Positions 34,817 to 46,366 of a stretch of 64,000 bases of DNA are shown piece after piece. Both the position numbers and the translations under genes were made by a program. Location of the stretch: NCBI GenBank assembly GCA_032622095.1, contig CP136066.1, positions 168,220,664-168,284,663 on the forward strand, written 5' to 3'. This DNA is from Siphonodentalium dalli (taxonomy: Eukaryota > Mollusca > Scaphopoda > Gadilida > Siphonodentaliidae). Under the pieces are notes generated by a model. That model was not told the DNA's origin. It saw only the letters and a list, made by a program, of their open reading frames with translations, and did no database searches. Position 1 is the stretch's first letter, and each line of letters begins with the position of its first letter.

Positions 34817-36082
34817 CCAATACGTCATTGTAACACAAATACTAAGTTGTATTGCATGTTTTCTGTCATATTTGTAACTTAAGATGAGATCGAAATGAGT
34901 GGAGTATATCCCCGTGGTCCCCGGAAATGCGGTCATCTTGGTCCGTGGCCATCTTGTCTGGTATATACATATCCAGTTTTGTTTCGTGTTAATATCGAAC
35001 AGTTCAAATGTGTAAAGTTTAATAAAAGATGCACGATGGTCAAGTTAGTTTTCGGGCTTTAAGGGTTATGTGTGGGGCCTGGATCGAATCGCGTAGAATG
35101 GGGGCGTATATTAATCATGGCCCAGTAATGCAGCTAATTTTATATTTCTCAACGAATGACTCAGTCTCTATATTGACGAAATCGATAGGCTAAATATCGT
35201 ATGGACAGCGCCTGCCAGTTGTTCTCCTTTGGGTGAGGGTTAGCATTCCGGCTTTTACTCGGGAACTATCCATAAATGCGCAATCGCATTATATTATAAT
35301 GACATGTAATACTACCTGATCTATAGTATAGTGTTCTTTCAAATATAGTTGAAAAGGGAACATTTCTTCAAATTGTCACGAAAAATATTTTGCAGTCGTC
35401 ACGATGTCATTATAGTAGAGAAATCGACAACTACATTCAGAACATATCAACTGCATTCAGAACATATCAACACATGTTGTATTCGTTCATTCTAAGACGA
35501 TTCACTCGACAGTTGACTATCTATGGACGTTTTTTGTTGCAGTAACCACTCTACAGTAGTCGGCAAAAACGTCGTTAAATTTCGAGTATTTTGGCTGCAA
35601 CTTGTTTCTGTGCGGCAAACGGGATTCGGAATCAGTGATAATGTTGCCAACATATAACACTTGTCCCAATAATAATATAACACCCCCTCCATCCGCGCCT
35701 TGACTATAATGCAAAGTTTTTTGGCGCGTAATTTATATGGCGTCTGTGTCAACAGCGTGGCCGCTGTTCTTGCTGAGAAACCTCGTATAATTTTTACGTC
35801 TTTTCTGAACTGTCAAAAAAGTTCACTGAAAATACGAGGTTAAGTCATATGCCTAAAACTCTGATTTCTGATCATTGGATTTCGGTCCTGATGAGAATTT
35901 ATCTGATGTATTTTGATACGTAGATTCCGAATTCGAGAAAAACACTTTTCGCGCGAAAAATCGTTTTACGAGGTCTTTGAGTTTGAATACAGCCGACGAT
36001 ATGTAAAATGTATTTCAGACAAATCTACCATCAATTCTGGTCCCAAAATGCCACCCAGAAGAGTGCGAATTATACATTTTAC
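34817..36082. other. Stretch without recognisable gene
   Basis: An 86-codon - strand frame (35492-35752) and a shorter + frame near 35913 match nothing I recognise. A short direct duplication, CAGAACATATCAAC, lies at 35437-35470. Confidence 0.4.
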
Positions 36083-37836
36083 TGACTGGGTAGCTGCATA
36101 GCAACGGTTGTGATGGACATTGTGATAGGAAACAAGGACACAAGTCTGTGTAATTCATCCTATGTCACAACTATACCTCAAATATGCAATTCAAAAGAAC
36201 TTAAGTTGAATGAAATACTGTAATGAGCATTTTATACTTTCGGGTAGTTTCGACAGCGTTGCTAAGCAGCGCCAAATCTCGGCGGGTTCCATATCTGAAA
36301 ATGATCAGTAAGGTCCAAGGAACATATATTGGAAGTTTCATGCCTTTATCATAAGTTGTGCATTTCTTACATTCCCATGCACCAATCGCCTGGACTACAC
36401 AGAAGCATGATATATTGTGAACTAACTTATTTTGACCCATTGTGGAAAATGGTCACCAAGTTTAAAGGCCTATATCTCATGACTGACATGTCGGTATCAA
36501 CAATAATGCAGTTCACCATGTAGAACATACGCTACAGATTATTTAGGAGCAAAGATAACGTATTCAAAACTGATCTATAAAATCAGTGGGTAGAAAATGT
36601 ATGACCCGATATGAAAAAGCTAATATTTTGGTGAATGACCTTGAACTTTGTGTATGACCTTGACCTCTAGAGATGAAATCTCTCATGCCAAAAGAAAGCC
36701 CGCCAAGGGTGTCACCCCATACGAATGCAAAGATATAGTTACTGCATTGAACTTTCTAGTTGTAGACCATTATAGGCATATTTTTTACACTGGCCAAAAA
36801 CACCATCCGTTGCCATGGAAACACAGATTTTGCACACTAAGCTACGCTGCCACAGTGCGCCCCAGCCATCATATAAACTTGAGCTTAAAAGCTTTGAGAA
36901 AAATGTTGATAGAATTTGCCCACCAAAATGGTACCATTATCGGTCCTGGCTCATGGACTATTATAACCTATATGTGCATCCTGTTTAATACTGGTTGGAA
37001 CAAAGTTATGGTTGAAAAAGGGTTTGAGACATCTATAACGCGTTGCCATAATATGTTTTGCTTCATTACACGTAATGTCCGGTTTATGGAAAAAATTTCA
37101 TTATTTCTGATTATTTGACGAAATTTGGTCCGTTTCCATGACAACAGCTGAATAAACCTCAACAGTGACCCTATCAAGAAGTCTGGATTAAAAGTGCATG
37201 TCACAGAAAACAAATTTCAGAAAGTTATATTGTGTTGCAAGGGTTATTGGACTTCATTTCTTTCCAATAATGCCATTTTTTGTATTTTTTCAATATCGTT
37301 TCCATGGTAACAGTTATTTCTCAGGGTATTGTGCCTTTTCGACAGTTTTATCCAAGTTTGATGTACCCGTATGAAGCTATCACAATATGCATAAATTATT
37401 ACTGTAACCAATGTAGTATCTAATAAATGTTCCAATTCCAAAATTATCGCATTTTTTGCAAAAATCAACAGTTTTTACCCGAAAATGGCAATAAAACCTT
37501 CGTAACCTATACGGGCATCCTAGTAACTACTGTAGTAGTTGGAAAATAGTTATCGTGGAAAAATAACATCAAGAAATAATCTTCAACATATGTTTCTGTC
37601 CTGGAATAAATACTTTTTTACCGTCTGCTGAAGGGTTTTATCTCAAAATGTGTCTACACTGATTACATGCCGTTTCCATGACAACGGCACCACTTTCAAA
37701 GTTTACAGCAGGGCGGAACATGAAGCTGACATCTTCTACTTTCATATGATCTATAATTTTTCCGTGTGTAAAAAAAAAAATTAAACTCGAAAAATAAGCC
37801 CCGTTGGGGCCAAGACCGCTCCTCTATTAAGAATTA
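36083..37836 (+). repeat. R1 repeat block 4 (modules A and B)
   Basis: 36083-36962 is a diverged direct copy of module A (GGCCTATATCTCA, GTATGACCTTGACCTCTAGA). 36963-37836 is module B, the reverse complement of 24757-25560. It ends with TTTTTCCGTGTGTAAAAA and a hairpin, AAGCCCCGTTGGGGCC, then CAAGACCGCTCCTCTA. A 156-codon frame (36648-37118) spans A and B but is not open in the other copies. Confidence 0.82.
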
Positions 37837-38060
37837 TAGATGGCGACGAGAAACTGGGGAATAATTGTGAAACATGGTTCAGACTCCGATAATTTGGCGA
37901 CCGGAATGATTTTATCGTTGCAGGGTTGTAGCTGAGTAAGCTATTTATAGAAAACAGACGACATATGGTCCGTGTTTTGTTTTGAGTGCGTATATTTGAG
38001 ATATGTATATCTAGGCGTGGTGGAATATAGTTCATTACTTGAGCTTCGGTAACATTTCAG
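37837..38060. repeat. Repeat shared with 12840-13200
   Basis: It carries the GACCGGAATGATTTTATCG and TTGAGATATGTATATCTAGG segments also found at 12846-13198, the first in opposite and the second in the same orientation. Confidence 0.55.
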
Positions 38061-38735
38061 TACTATAACAAACAATTAATACTACACATGCACTACTTTC
38101 TTATGCTGGGCCTCTTATAATTATTCCATTTTGGCACAATATCAATTGAAGCGTTCTGTGGTTATGAAACACTGACTTTCATTTTTACCGTCTTGTAATA
38201 TAGACGTTTTATAGTATTGGCCACTGAATATAATCGAGTGTATTTATGCGAAACGTGAGAGGCGACGCCATACGGTGGGGCAAGCGGTGGTACTACAAAG
38301 GATATCGGATGTTTTATACTTTCGAGCGCGTATCTGAGTTCAAGAAATCAGACTGGGTGAATGCAACAAAACAACAGTAAGTTCGAAAGGTACAAAACGA
38401 CGGGGTGTCGGATTAACAATTCGATCCAACCGCTTTACAGTCCGGGAATTACAACTGAGACATGTAAATCAATGCTTTTCAAGATTACCTAGATATTTCA
38501 CAACGGCATTGGTGTCGCTCTGAGGTCGAATTTAAGCTCGGCCAGTCATCCGCCTGGGATTATGAACAACCTGGTATTCAAGCCCTGAGATTTATCGCTT
38601 TTTTGGACCTTCCGACGTTCATAGTTGGTCACACAATACTTAATATATTATTACATGGACTAGGTACACAGTGTAAATACTTATGTGAGCCATGCATATT
38701 TATCCGTCATAAAACAAGGAATATCTCCCCCGTGT
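38061..38735. other. Unassigned
   Basis: No coding or repeat signal was recognised. Confidence 0.4.
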
Positions 38736-40460
38736 GGGCCCAGGGTAGAATAGGCCTACCGCCCCACTGCGAGGAGTAAAAATCCCCTAATGTGGCACCC
38801 TGTTTGCCGTGGGGTGCATCCCGTGAGGTGTATGAGTTCTGGAGGTACTAGGAGGGACGTATCACGTGAGGCATCGACCTGCGGATACGACTTAGCTCAT
38901 GGTCCTATATATCTTCCAAGACGGGTGGTTGAGTTGACCCGGCTCAATCAATCGGCTAGTCACGCCTCTCCACGGTGTTTCACATTAAATTTTTTAATTG
39001 TATTGCTCGTCTGATGTTTGAAGTATTGTTTTTTCTCCATTTATGTGTCTGTTCTCTCCTGTCTCTTGTGTTCATCCAGATGATTGTTGAGTGTTGATTC
39101 CTGTATTGTTCACGCTTGTCTCACTGTTGAGAGGTACCGCGAGGCTGCTATATGCAGTGGCTAACGGGCCACCGCTTCAGCTATGTACCAGTCTTTGGCC
39201 CGACCATAATTTGAAGGGTAGTCCACGGCGGCTGCTGGGCTAGTCGATATTTTTGCTTTTTGTATAGCAACTCAAACAAAAAAACGTCTTGCTCGTAAGA
39301 ATGATGACTCGACAAGTTCCAACGATGCTGTGGTATTCCCTCAGTACTGGTGAAAAGACCTATCTTTGTCATTGACAAAACACTACAAAGCATTGCTGGA
39401 CAATTGAAATATGTTAAACCAATCAGGACTGGGCCAATATTGAATGTTCAAGGAAAGTTCAATCTGATGCGCTGCTGCAATTAACAACTATTGCACAAGC
39501 ACCAGTTTTGGTTACTGCTCACAAGACATTGAATAGTAGCAGAGCTGTGTTGTGACCCCGCGATATAGCTTATTCTTCGGAATCAGAAATATTGGCGGTG
39601 TTGGCACCACAGGGAGTTACACAGAAGTCCGTAGATTTACAAAAACTGTTGATGGTATACGAGTTCCTCTGAATAGTTACCTTCTGACCCTCAATCGTTG
39701 CGAACATCCACCGACATTGAAGGTTGGGTACATGAAGGTAGATATAAGTACCTATGTTCCAAATCCAATACGCTGTTCTGTTTCTGGTGATTAATGGATC
39801 ATAAGGATTGTGCAAATCCTAAACAATATTCGAACTGTCAACTGCAATGGATCGTTCGTGTCCCATATGGGACTATGAATTCAAGATACAAAGATGTAAG
39901 GCTGAGAAACATTTATCGTACATGGATGCTAAGAAATTAGTTGGTGCCAGACCATCAATTTCTCGAGTCAAATACACGGCTGCCGTTCCTACGAAAAAGT
40001 CTGTTGATATCAGCACTCAGACAGAATCAAACAAAACTCGTCAATTTATCAATAGCAACACAAGTTCAAGAGTATGATATTACTCCTGTTCCTGAACCTG
40101 TCTCACAGGCAATGGATACAGCTCCGACAGTTTTTACATTTGTTCCGAAACAAACTAAGGAAGTTGATCCCATTGTTCCAAAACAAAACTATATAAGGTA
40201 TGTGAAGTCTTTTGACTCCGAAGCAGAGGTTGAGCATTGAATTGTTTGATAAGATGCTTCGATCTAAAGGGAAAACTTTGTCTGAACGGGACAAAGACTC
40301 ACATCTAAAGGTATGGAGGGATGCTGGCGTTTAGGTATATATTGAGTTAACAGAGGGTCATACTATCTTTGGATTGGATGAAACGCCAGCACGTGTCGAC
40401 GTTACAAGCTGGCGCTAGGCAAAAATTTGGCACGATGCCAGAATTGTCACGAATTGGTAC
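38736..40460 (+). pseudogene. LINE 5' region with gag-like ORF1 remnant
   Basis: The + strand carries a decayed ORF1 of a non-LTR retrotransposon. In different frames it reads SESEILAVLAPQGVT (about 39575-39620), then EVRRFTKTVDG, NSYLLTLNRCEHPPTLKVGY and YVPNPIRC (39620-39780). Next comes a zinc-knuckle-like stretch, DHKDCANPKQYSNC (about 39800-39840), then RSCPIWDYEFKIQRCKAEKH and YMDAKKLV (39853-39945). This order is that of CCHC gag-like ORF1 proteins, which bind the element's RNA. At least two frame changes separate the parts. A G+C-richer leader (38736-38990) may be the 5' UTR. The copy stops before endonuclease or RT, which is unusual because most LINE copies lose the 5' end. Confidence 0.68.
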
Positions 40461-42540
40461 TGTTGTCGCGAGGCGAGAATTTTGTCATACATATTAACAC
40501 ACATACATGTATTGACTGACTTGGGGTGGAGTAGCGAGCGCTATTTTCCCTCGGTGGTGACTCTGTGAACTACAATGCAGTCAATAGGTGTATAACACGC
40601 AACGGATTCTGGATTAAAAGAAACATTTGAACCTCAATATTAGGTGTACCGCTAGGTAATCTGGTATCAATACGCATGGTGTTATTAATGTGTTCGAATT
40701 CGCGCCAAGTGCTCTTGGACCAGTAGCGACATAATTCAGCTGTTACCATTGACAACACCTCGAACGGAGTCCTGGAGCCCAGTCCTGGAGTCCAATATCA
40801 GAGAGATATAGTTCGACTTTATACAAACTATTGAGTGCTAACGGTCTTCTTAACGGGGCTTTGTTTAGCTGTCAGAGCTATTGTTTATTGATACTAATCT
40901 AAAGGACAATGAGTTGAATAAACTTACGAAGGTTAGTTAGCGGTGCTTGCCAGAATAATATGGTAAATGTAGTCAGGCGACGTAGTGGGTGCATAGGGGA
41001 CATGTGCCCCCACACTTTCGACAATTGTGGGTACCTCATAGTTGTATATAATAGGTCCAATATGACTGCCAAAACCACCCAAAGTGCACCAAATTGAACC
41101 TATTTGTTTCTTCTCTGGGAGCATAGCCCAGGACCCCACGCGTACTTTAAGGTACTTGTGCCAGCTGCGCTCGGTGTGCTGCACCAATCATTTGATGGTG
41201 CTCCCAAGTCTGAATCACATTAATATATGTTGACACCACATACTGTTCTGTTTAGAGTAAACCCAATGAATATGTAACTACTGAACTACCGATGGCGTAC
41301 GTGTCGCATGATAATCTAATATAAGTTTTAAGATGGATTATCTTATCTCTTCCTAAATACGTTTTATAGAGTTTCTGGGTATACTGTAATAAATATGAGC
41401 CGAAGACACCTGTCCGGAAACGCCTCTGTCAATTAATTAATGTTGATTTTTTATCGATATTTCCTTAGTGCGATCTTTAATTGGGCCATTTTAGTTACTA
41501 ATTTTAGAATCGACCGTCATCAAACAGATCTCAGATAGAGTTATCCACTTACTACGCTCTGAACATTTCCGCAAACTCTCAAATTGATGACATGTATTAT
41601 ACCAGAAATAAAATCAAAATTAATTGATAGAAGCGTTTCCAGGGGTCTTCCTATTCATAGTTATTATTTTATACCCAGGGAACTATATAAAACCTGTAGG
41701 AAGGAATAGACCATCATTAACAATTGTAAATGCATGGCGGGAAGAACACAGTTTCACATTTCTGAAAGAAACAATGATTTGTTTCTGTTCTTGTCACTAA
41801 ACAACCAATATATATTGTAAAGGTGAAACATGCTAATAAAGTATCGAGGGCAGTTAACATCAGTAAAAATGAGAAAACGGGCTGGTTCACACCTGAAAAA
41901 TCGTGAGTTGGCTTATTTGTGACACTAATGGTCCGTCCATAATCTGCTTATAATTACCTCATTATGAGTCGATAATGTGACTAAAACGCTCTTTTTTCAG
42001 AATATTATCGACTCAAAGTGAGACAATTCTCATCAGACTATCTACCTAAAACAAGTTATATTGTAAGCTGATATAGAAAGAACATTTGGCACTGCATGGT
42101 AGCCCTCGTTGGCATGCACTGGTAGTTCTCCGTGCCATTTTCTGTGATCACCGCCCTTCGTTTCGATTTATTTTCGTGTATTTCCAACCGATACACGCCA
42201 GTGATTTCGATGTGCACGTATTGCCGATAGATTCCGCTGTCGGAATTTTATAAAAGATTCCGCAAGTTATGCTCAGGAATTAAACAAAAACGCACTAGAA
42301 TACCGATTAGGGCAAAATTTGACCTCACCCTACGAGTTTGTACACCCTATTTTTCTGCTTTAAACAAAGGCCAGATCACCCAGAGTCGAACTGAACATCA
42401 CCATGCATGTGACCCCTACACTGGGTAAATACAAAATTGATCGTATATACCTTTCCATTATCTTTTGTGTCGTTATTTAGCCGTCCAGTTCTAATTATGA
42501 TACCATTATATCGCTTAAAAACACTGATATACGTCTCTAT
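40461..42540. other. Long stretch without recognisable gene
   Basis: At 40526-40560, CTTGGGGTGGAGTAGCGAGCG resembles the unit of the 32-bp satellite at 44343. A hairpin lies at 41958-42022 (ATGAGTCGATAAT and ATTATCGACTCA with ~20-bp arms). The segment around 40980-41190 is G+C-richer, but no domain is recognisable. Confidence 0.45.
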
Positions 42541-42542
42541 AT

Positions 42543-43632
42543 CTTTTGATCGAAGACCCAATATTGGCCGCAGAAGTTATTAACAACGACATCAGGTTGA
42601 TATTCGAGTGGTCACAACAATGGCAAGTTAAATTCAATCCCATCAAAACAGTCACTTCATGGAAGACCAACGCTATCGACCACTTCAGATGTCTGGGTAG
42701 AATCTTGAAGAAATTGAAACACATAAGCACCTAGGTCTAACTTTTAATGGGGATGGTACCTGGCATGATCATATAACTGATATTGAAAATCGAGCTGCAA
42801 GTCGACTTTATATACTGAGGAAGTATAAATTCATTTTGGACAGGAGAACCCTCGAACGTATATACTTATCTTACATCCTCCCAGTAATGGAATATGCTTC
42901 CTCAGTATGGGATAATTGTACAGATGAGGATTCAGGCCACCTCGAAGACATCCAAAACGAAGCCGCGCGATTGGTCACAGGGGCAACTAGAAGCTGTAGT
43001 AAGGAATCTTTATTACGGGAAACCGACTGGGACACACTTTCGAATAGAAGAGAAAAAGCAAAACTTATTCAATTTTTTAAAATGATTAAGCGAGATACGC
43101 CTCCTTACTTATATCTGGAAGCCAAACCAATTACGATTTCAGACAAAAAAGCCTCAGGTGCCCCCGTTTTTTTGCGACAAGATATGAAAATTCATTCCTG
43201 CCAGCCACCGTAAAACTATGGAATAGCCTTCCACCAGAAGCGAAAAGTTGTGACACAGTATCAGAATTCAAGAGATATATCTCCAAAAATCACAATAGCA
43301 TACCATCATATTGTTATACAACGTTTACAAGACCAAGTCAATTCTACCACTGTCGTCTGAGAACCTACTGCAGTAACTTGATATATGATCTGTTTTGTAA
43401 CCACCTAAATAATAATCCATTCTGCGATTGTGGGGAACTAGAGACCGCCGAACATTTTTTACTTCACTGTCCAATTTACAAAAAAGAGAGAGATAACTGT
43501 TTTGTGGGTCCTATTATGACATTAAATGTGAACACTTTACTTAATGGGTCTGTTAATTCAACGTACAGTGAAAATACAGTCATTTTCATGTCACTCCAAA
43601 AGTTCATAGATAGAACCAAACGATTTAACTGA
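42543..43632 (+). pseudogene. 5'-truncated LINE: end of reverse transcriptase and C-terminal region
   Basis: The copy begins just after the expected YADD motif with DPILAAEVINNDIRLIFEWS and WQVKFNPIKT. After a frame change it continues as HLGLTFNGDGTWHDHI, then a long frame with RRTLERIYLSYILPVMEYAS and SVWDNCTDEDSGHLEDIQNE. It closes with FCDCGELETAEHFLLHCPIY, a Cys/His cluster typical of the C-terminus of APE-type LINE proteins, and a stop at 43630-43632. Two frame changes (about 42725 and 43195) disable it. The following sequence to about 43730 (G run at 43718) may be its 3' UTR. The clade was not assigned; it differs from the element at 50.8 kb. Confidence 0.82.
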
Positions 43633-44342
43633 GTTCCATCACTAGCAGATATACATATCTCATCCAAAGAGTAGTGAAAATAAATAAGAGCGCTCTCACA
43701 GTTAATTATGTAATCCGGGGGGGGGGGGGTCGGACCTGTGGCGATCAGCCGCGGATATGCTCGCGGGTGTCTGTGGAAGACAATTCATCACTCGAGACCA
43801 AAATATATCATGAAGCAATTTTATATCGCGGAAATGGCCACGAATAAGCATAGGCTTACTGCCAGATCCCTTTATCTCATATGTATGTTTGTGTATGTTA
43901 TATATGTATTTATGTGCCTTTTTGAGAAATAACATATTGTAAGATTATCCTAATTTAGCGTGGATCGCCAAATTGGTGTGGTGGCTCGGGGTACCCTGGT
44001 TGAGGTTATAATGACGTTCGTTTTATAAAATTTTGATCTAAAACAATTTAATTAAATCAAAAAATTAAATGAGCTCACTATGGGCCTATTTCAGAACCAG
44101 ACGTTCGCTCGTTGTGTTTTCATTGTGTCCCGCGCCATCCAACTTAATAACTGGAATAAGTCCACAATATTATATATTGAACAAGCATAATAATAAAACT
44201 ATTATATATATTATATATAAGAGTAGGGATTGTCTGTCTCATGCCTTAACGCACAAGGGGGCCCCGTGTAGGGGCAGCAGCGCCCCGACGCGGAATAAAA
44301 GCTCCCAAAGGGATCCCTTTTCAGCTAGTATATAACATAACA
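43633..44342. other. Unassigned, with G-run and a fragment of the ATAAGCTC repeat
   Basis: A run of 11-12 G lies at about 43719. Positions 44068-44155 (GAGCTCACTATGGGCCTATT, TGTCCCGCGCCATCCAACTT) resemble 56368-56435 in the opposite part order, marking a copy of the same dispersed repeat. Confidence 0.45.
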
Positions 44343-45612
44343 CATATTGGCTGCCTTCGGGTGGAATAGTGAGCGTCATTTGGCGGCCTTCGGGTGGAAT
44401 AGTGAGCATCAATTGGCGGCCTCGGGTGGAATAGTGAGCGTCATTTGGCTGCCTCGGGTGGAATAGTGAGCGTCATTTGGCGGCCTCGGGTGGAATAATG
44501 AGCGTCATTTGGCTGCCTTCGGTGGAATAGTGAGCATCATTTGGCGGCCTCGGGTGGAATAGTAAGCGTCATTTGGCGGCCTCGGGTGGAATAGTGAGCG
44601 TCATTTGGCTGCCTCGGGTGGAATAGTGAGCGTCATTTGGCGGCCTCGGGTGGAATAGTGAGCGTCATTTGGCGGCCTCGGGTGGAATAGTGAGCGTCAT
44701 TTGGCGGCCTCGGGTGGAATAGTAAGCGTCATTTGGCGGCCTCGGGTGGAATAGTGAGCGTCATTTGGCGGCCTCGGGTGGAATAGTGAGCGTCATTTGG
44801 CGGCATCGGGTGGAATAGTGAGCGTCATTTGGCGGCCTCGGGTGGAATAGTGAGCGTCATTTGGCGGCCTTCGGGTGGAATAGTGAGCGTCATTTGGCGG
44901 CCTCGGGTGGAATAGTGAGCGTCATTTGGCGGCCTCGGGTGGAATAGTGAGCGTCATTTGGCGGCCTCGGGTGGAATAGTGAGCGTCATTTGGCGGCCTT
45001 CGGGTGGAATAGTGAGCGTCATTTGGCGGCCTTCGGGTGGAATAGTGAGCGTCATTTGGCGGCCTCGGGTGGAATAGTGAGCGTCATTTGGCGGCCTTCG
45101 GGTGGAATAGTGAGCGTCATTTGGCGGCCTCGGGTGGAATAGTGAGCGTCATTTGGCGGCCTTCGGGTGGAATAGTGAGCGTCATTTGGCGGCCTCGGGT
45201 GGAATAGTGAGCGTCATTTGGCGGCCTCGGGTGGAATAGTGAGCGTCATTTGGCGGCCTCGGGTGGAATAGTGAGCGTCATTTGGCGGCCTCGGGTGGAA
45301 TAGTGAGCGTCATTTGGCGGCCTCGGGTGGAATAGTGAGCGTCATTTGGCGGCCTCGGGTGGAATAGTGAGCGTCATTTGGCGGCCTCGGGTGGAATAGT
45401 GAGCGTCATTTGGCGGCCTCGGGTGGAATAGTGAGCGTCATTTGGCGGCCTCGGGTGGAATAGTGAGCGTCATTTGGCGACCTTCGGGGTGGAATAGTGA
45501 GCGTCATTTGGCGGCCTCGTGTGGAATAGTGAGCGTCATTTGGCGGCCTCGGGTGGAATAGTGAACGTCATTTGGCGGCCTCGGGTGGAATAGTGAACGT
45601 CATTTGGCGGCC
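44343..45612 (+). repeat. 32-bp satellite array, ~39 copies
   Basis: The unit CCTCGGGTGGAATAGTGAGC plus GTCATTTGGCGG (32 bp) repeats head to tail without spacers. Variants are TTCGGG (33 bp), GGCTGCC near the left edge, and rare GTAAGCG or GTGAACG. Homogeneity is highest in the middle and right parts. The first unit reads TTGGCTGCCTTCGGGTGGAA. Confidence 0.97.
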
Positions 45613-46112
45613 TCGGCCAATAGTTCAGCTTGCTGTTCAGAAGACAGTACATCGGGAAACACGTTTTTGCTATTCCACCCCAAGGCAGTCAATAGTTGCA
45701 CACTATTATACAATGTATATAAGTACTATACCATATGCTTCATAAATATCCATGTTATGTTATTAGATAATATTACTTGGTTGGTTTGATATTAGGCCCG
45801 ATATCAGCCCGAGGTAACCTCATATCAGCCTGAGACCGATAATATCAATCAAACCAAGAAATATCCCATTTATTAATTAGATCGCCTCTTAGTAACTGAC
45901 AACTCTTCCACATGAGTGACGTCGGAAAAAGGATACCTACACTGTATTTTTAGAAGTGAAGTCGATTTTCGGCATGTCATAAATCCATATTACTCGGATT
46001 AGAGATGTCGCAAATCGATATTACTCAGTTTAAGGGCGATATTAGCCTTGTTCGATAACATGCTGTTCTGGACAAAAATGTCTTATCTAATTAATAAACC
46101 TATATTTTGTAG
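45613..46112. other. End of the inferred intron; contains an inverted repeat
   Basis: Positions 45671-45690 carry an inverted, slightly different satellite unit (CTATTCCACCCCAAGGCAGT). Positions 45776-45794 and 45841-45858 form an inverted repeat (CTTGGTTGGTTTGATATTA) around GATATCAGCC-type words. The acceptor TATATTTTGTAG ends at 46112. Confidence 0.6.
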
Positions 46113-46342
46113 ATATCACATTGAAGAAATTTGGGTGTATTTGGTTTGACATCAATGATGTTGATCAAGAAGGTACGCTCGTCACTACACGTAATGAACC
46201 GTTTACATGGAAACCAACTTGGGTGACTGGACAATTGAACAACGGCTTCGGCGGAGCAGAGGACTGTGTCGGATACTGGATTGGAAACGGGTGGAACGAC
46301 TTTAAGTGTACCACTTTGGGTCATGTAATGTGTGTCCTTTGA
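46113..46342 (+). CDS. C-type lectin-like domain, terminal exon
   Basis: After the acceptor TATATTTTGTAG the exon starts in phase 1 and runs to TGA at 46340-46342. It encodes the second half of the C-type lectin fold: KKFGCIWFDINDVDQEG, then FTWKPTWVTGQLNNG, EDCVGYWIG, the calcium-site motif WND (GWNDFKC) and the last cysteine in GHVMCVL at the C-terminus. With the cysteine in exon 12221 this gives the four canonical cysteines. At the sugar-specificity position it has QLN where mannose or galactose binders have EPN or QPD, so the usual proline is missing and sugar binding is uncertain. The extra cysteine in GCIW may pair with the one near the start of the other exon. Joining to 12221-12415 rests on matching phase and seamless domain continuity. 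Confidence 0.85.
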
Positions 46343-46360
46343 TGTATGATATTTGGTAAA

Positions 46361-46366
46361 CATAAA
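46361..46366 (+). promoter_or_regulatory. Possible poly(A) signal variant
   Basis: CATAAA lies 18 bases after the lectin stop codon, next to the start of the inverted-repeat element. A canonical AATAAA is at 46769-46774 within that element. Which one is used cannot be told. Confidence 0.25.

Noticed and set aside
36648-37118. 156-codon + frame as a gene
   Set aside because: It spans modules A and B of the R1 repeat and is not open in the other copies.
42720-43632. Joining the LINE at 42.5 kb with the LINE at 50.8 kb as one family
   Set aside because: Their C-terminal Cys/His regions and spacing differ clearly (FCDCGELETAEHFLLHC against DRTCRLCNHN).
44343-45612. CRISPR-like array of 32-bp repeats
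   Set aside because: The units are head to tail with no unique spacers and the sequence is eukaryotic; it is a satellite.
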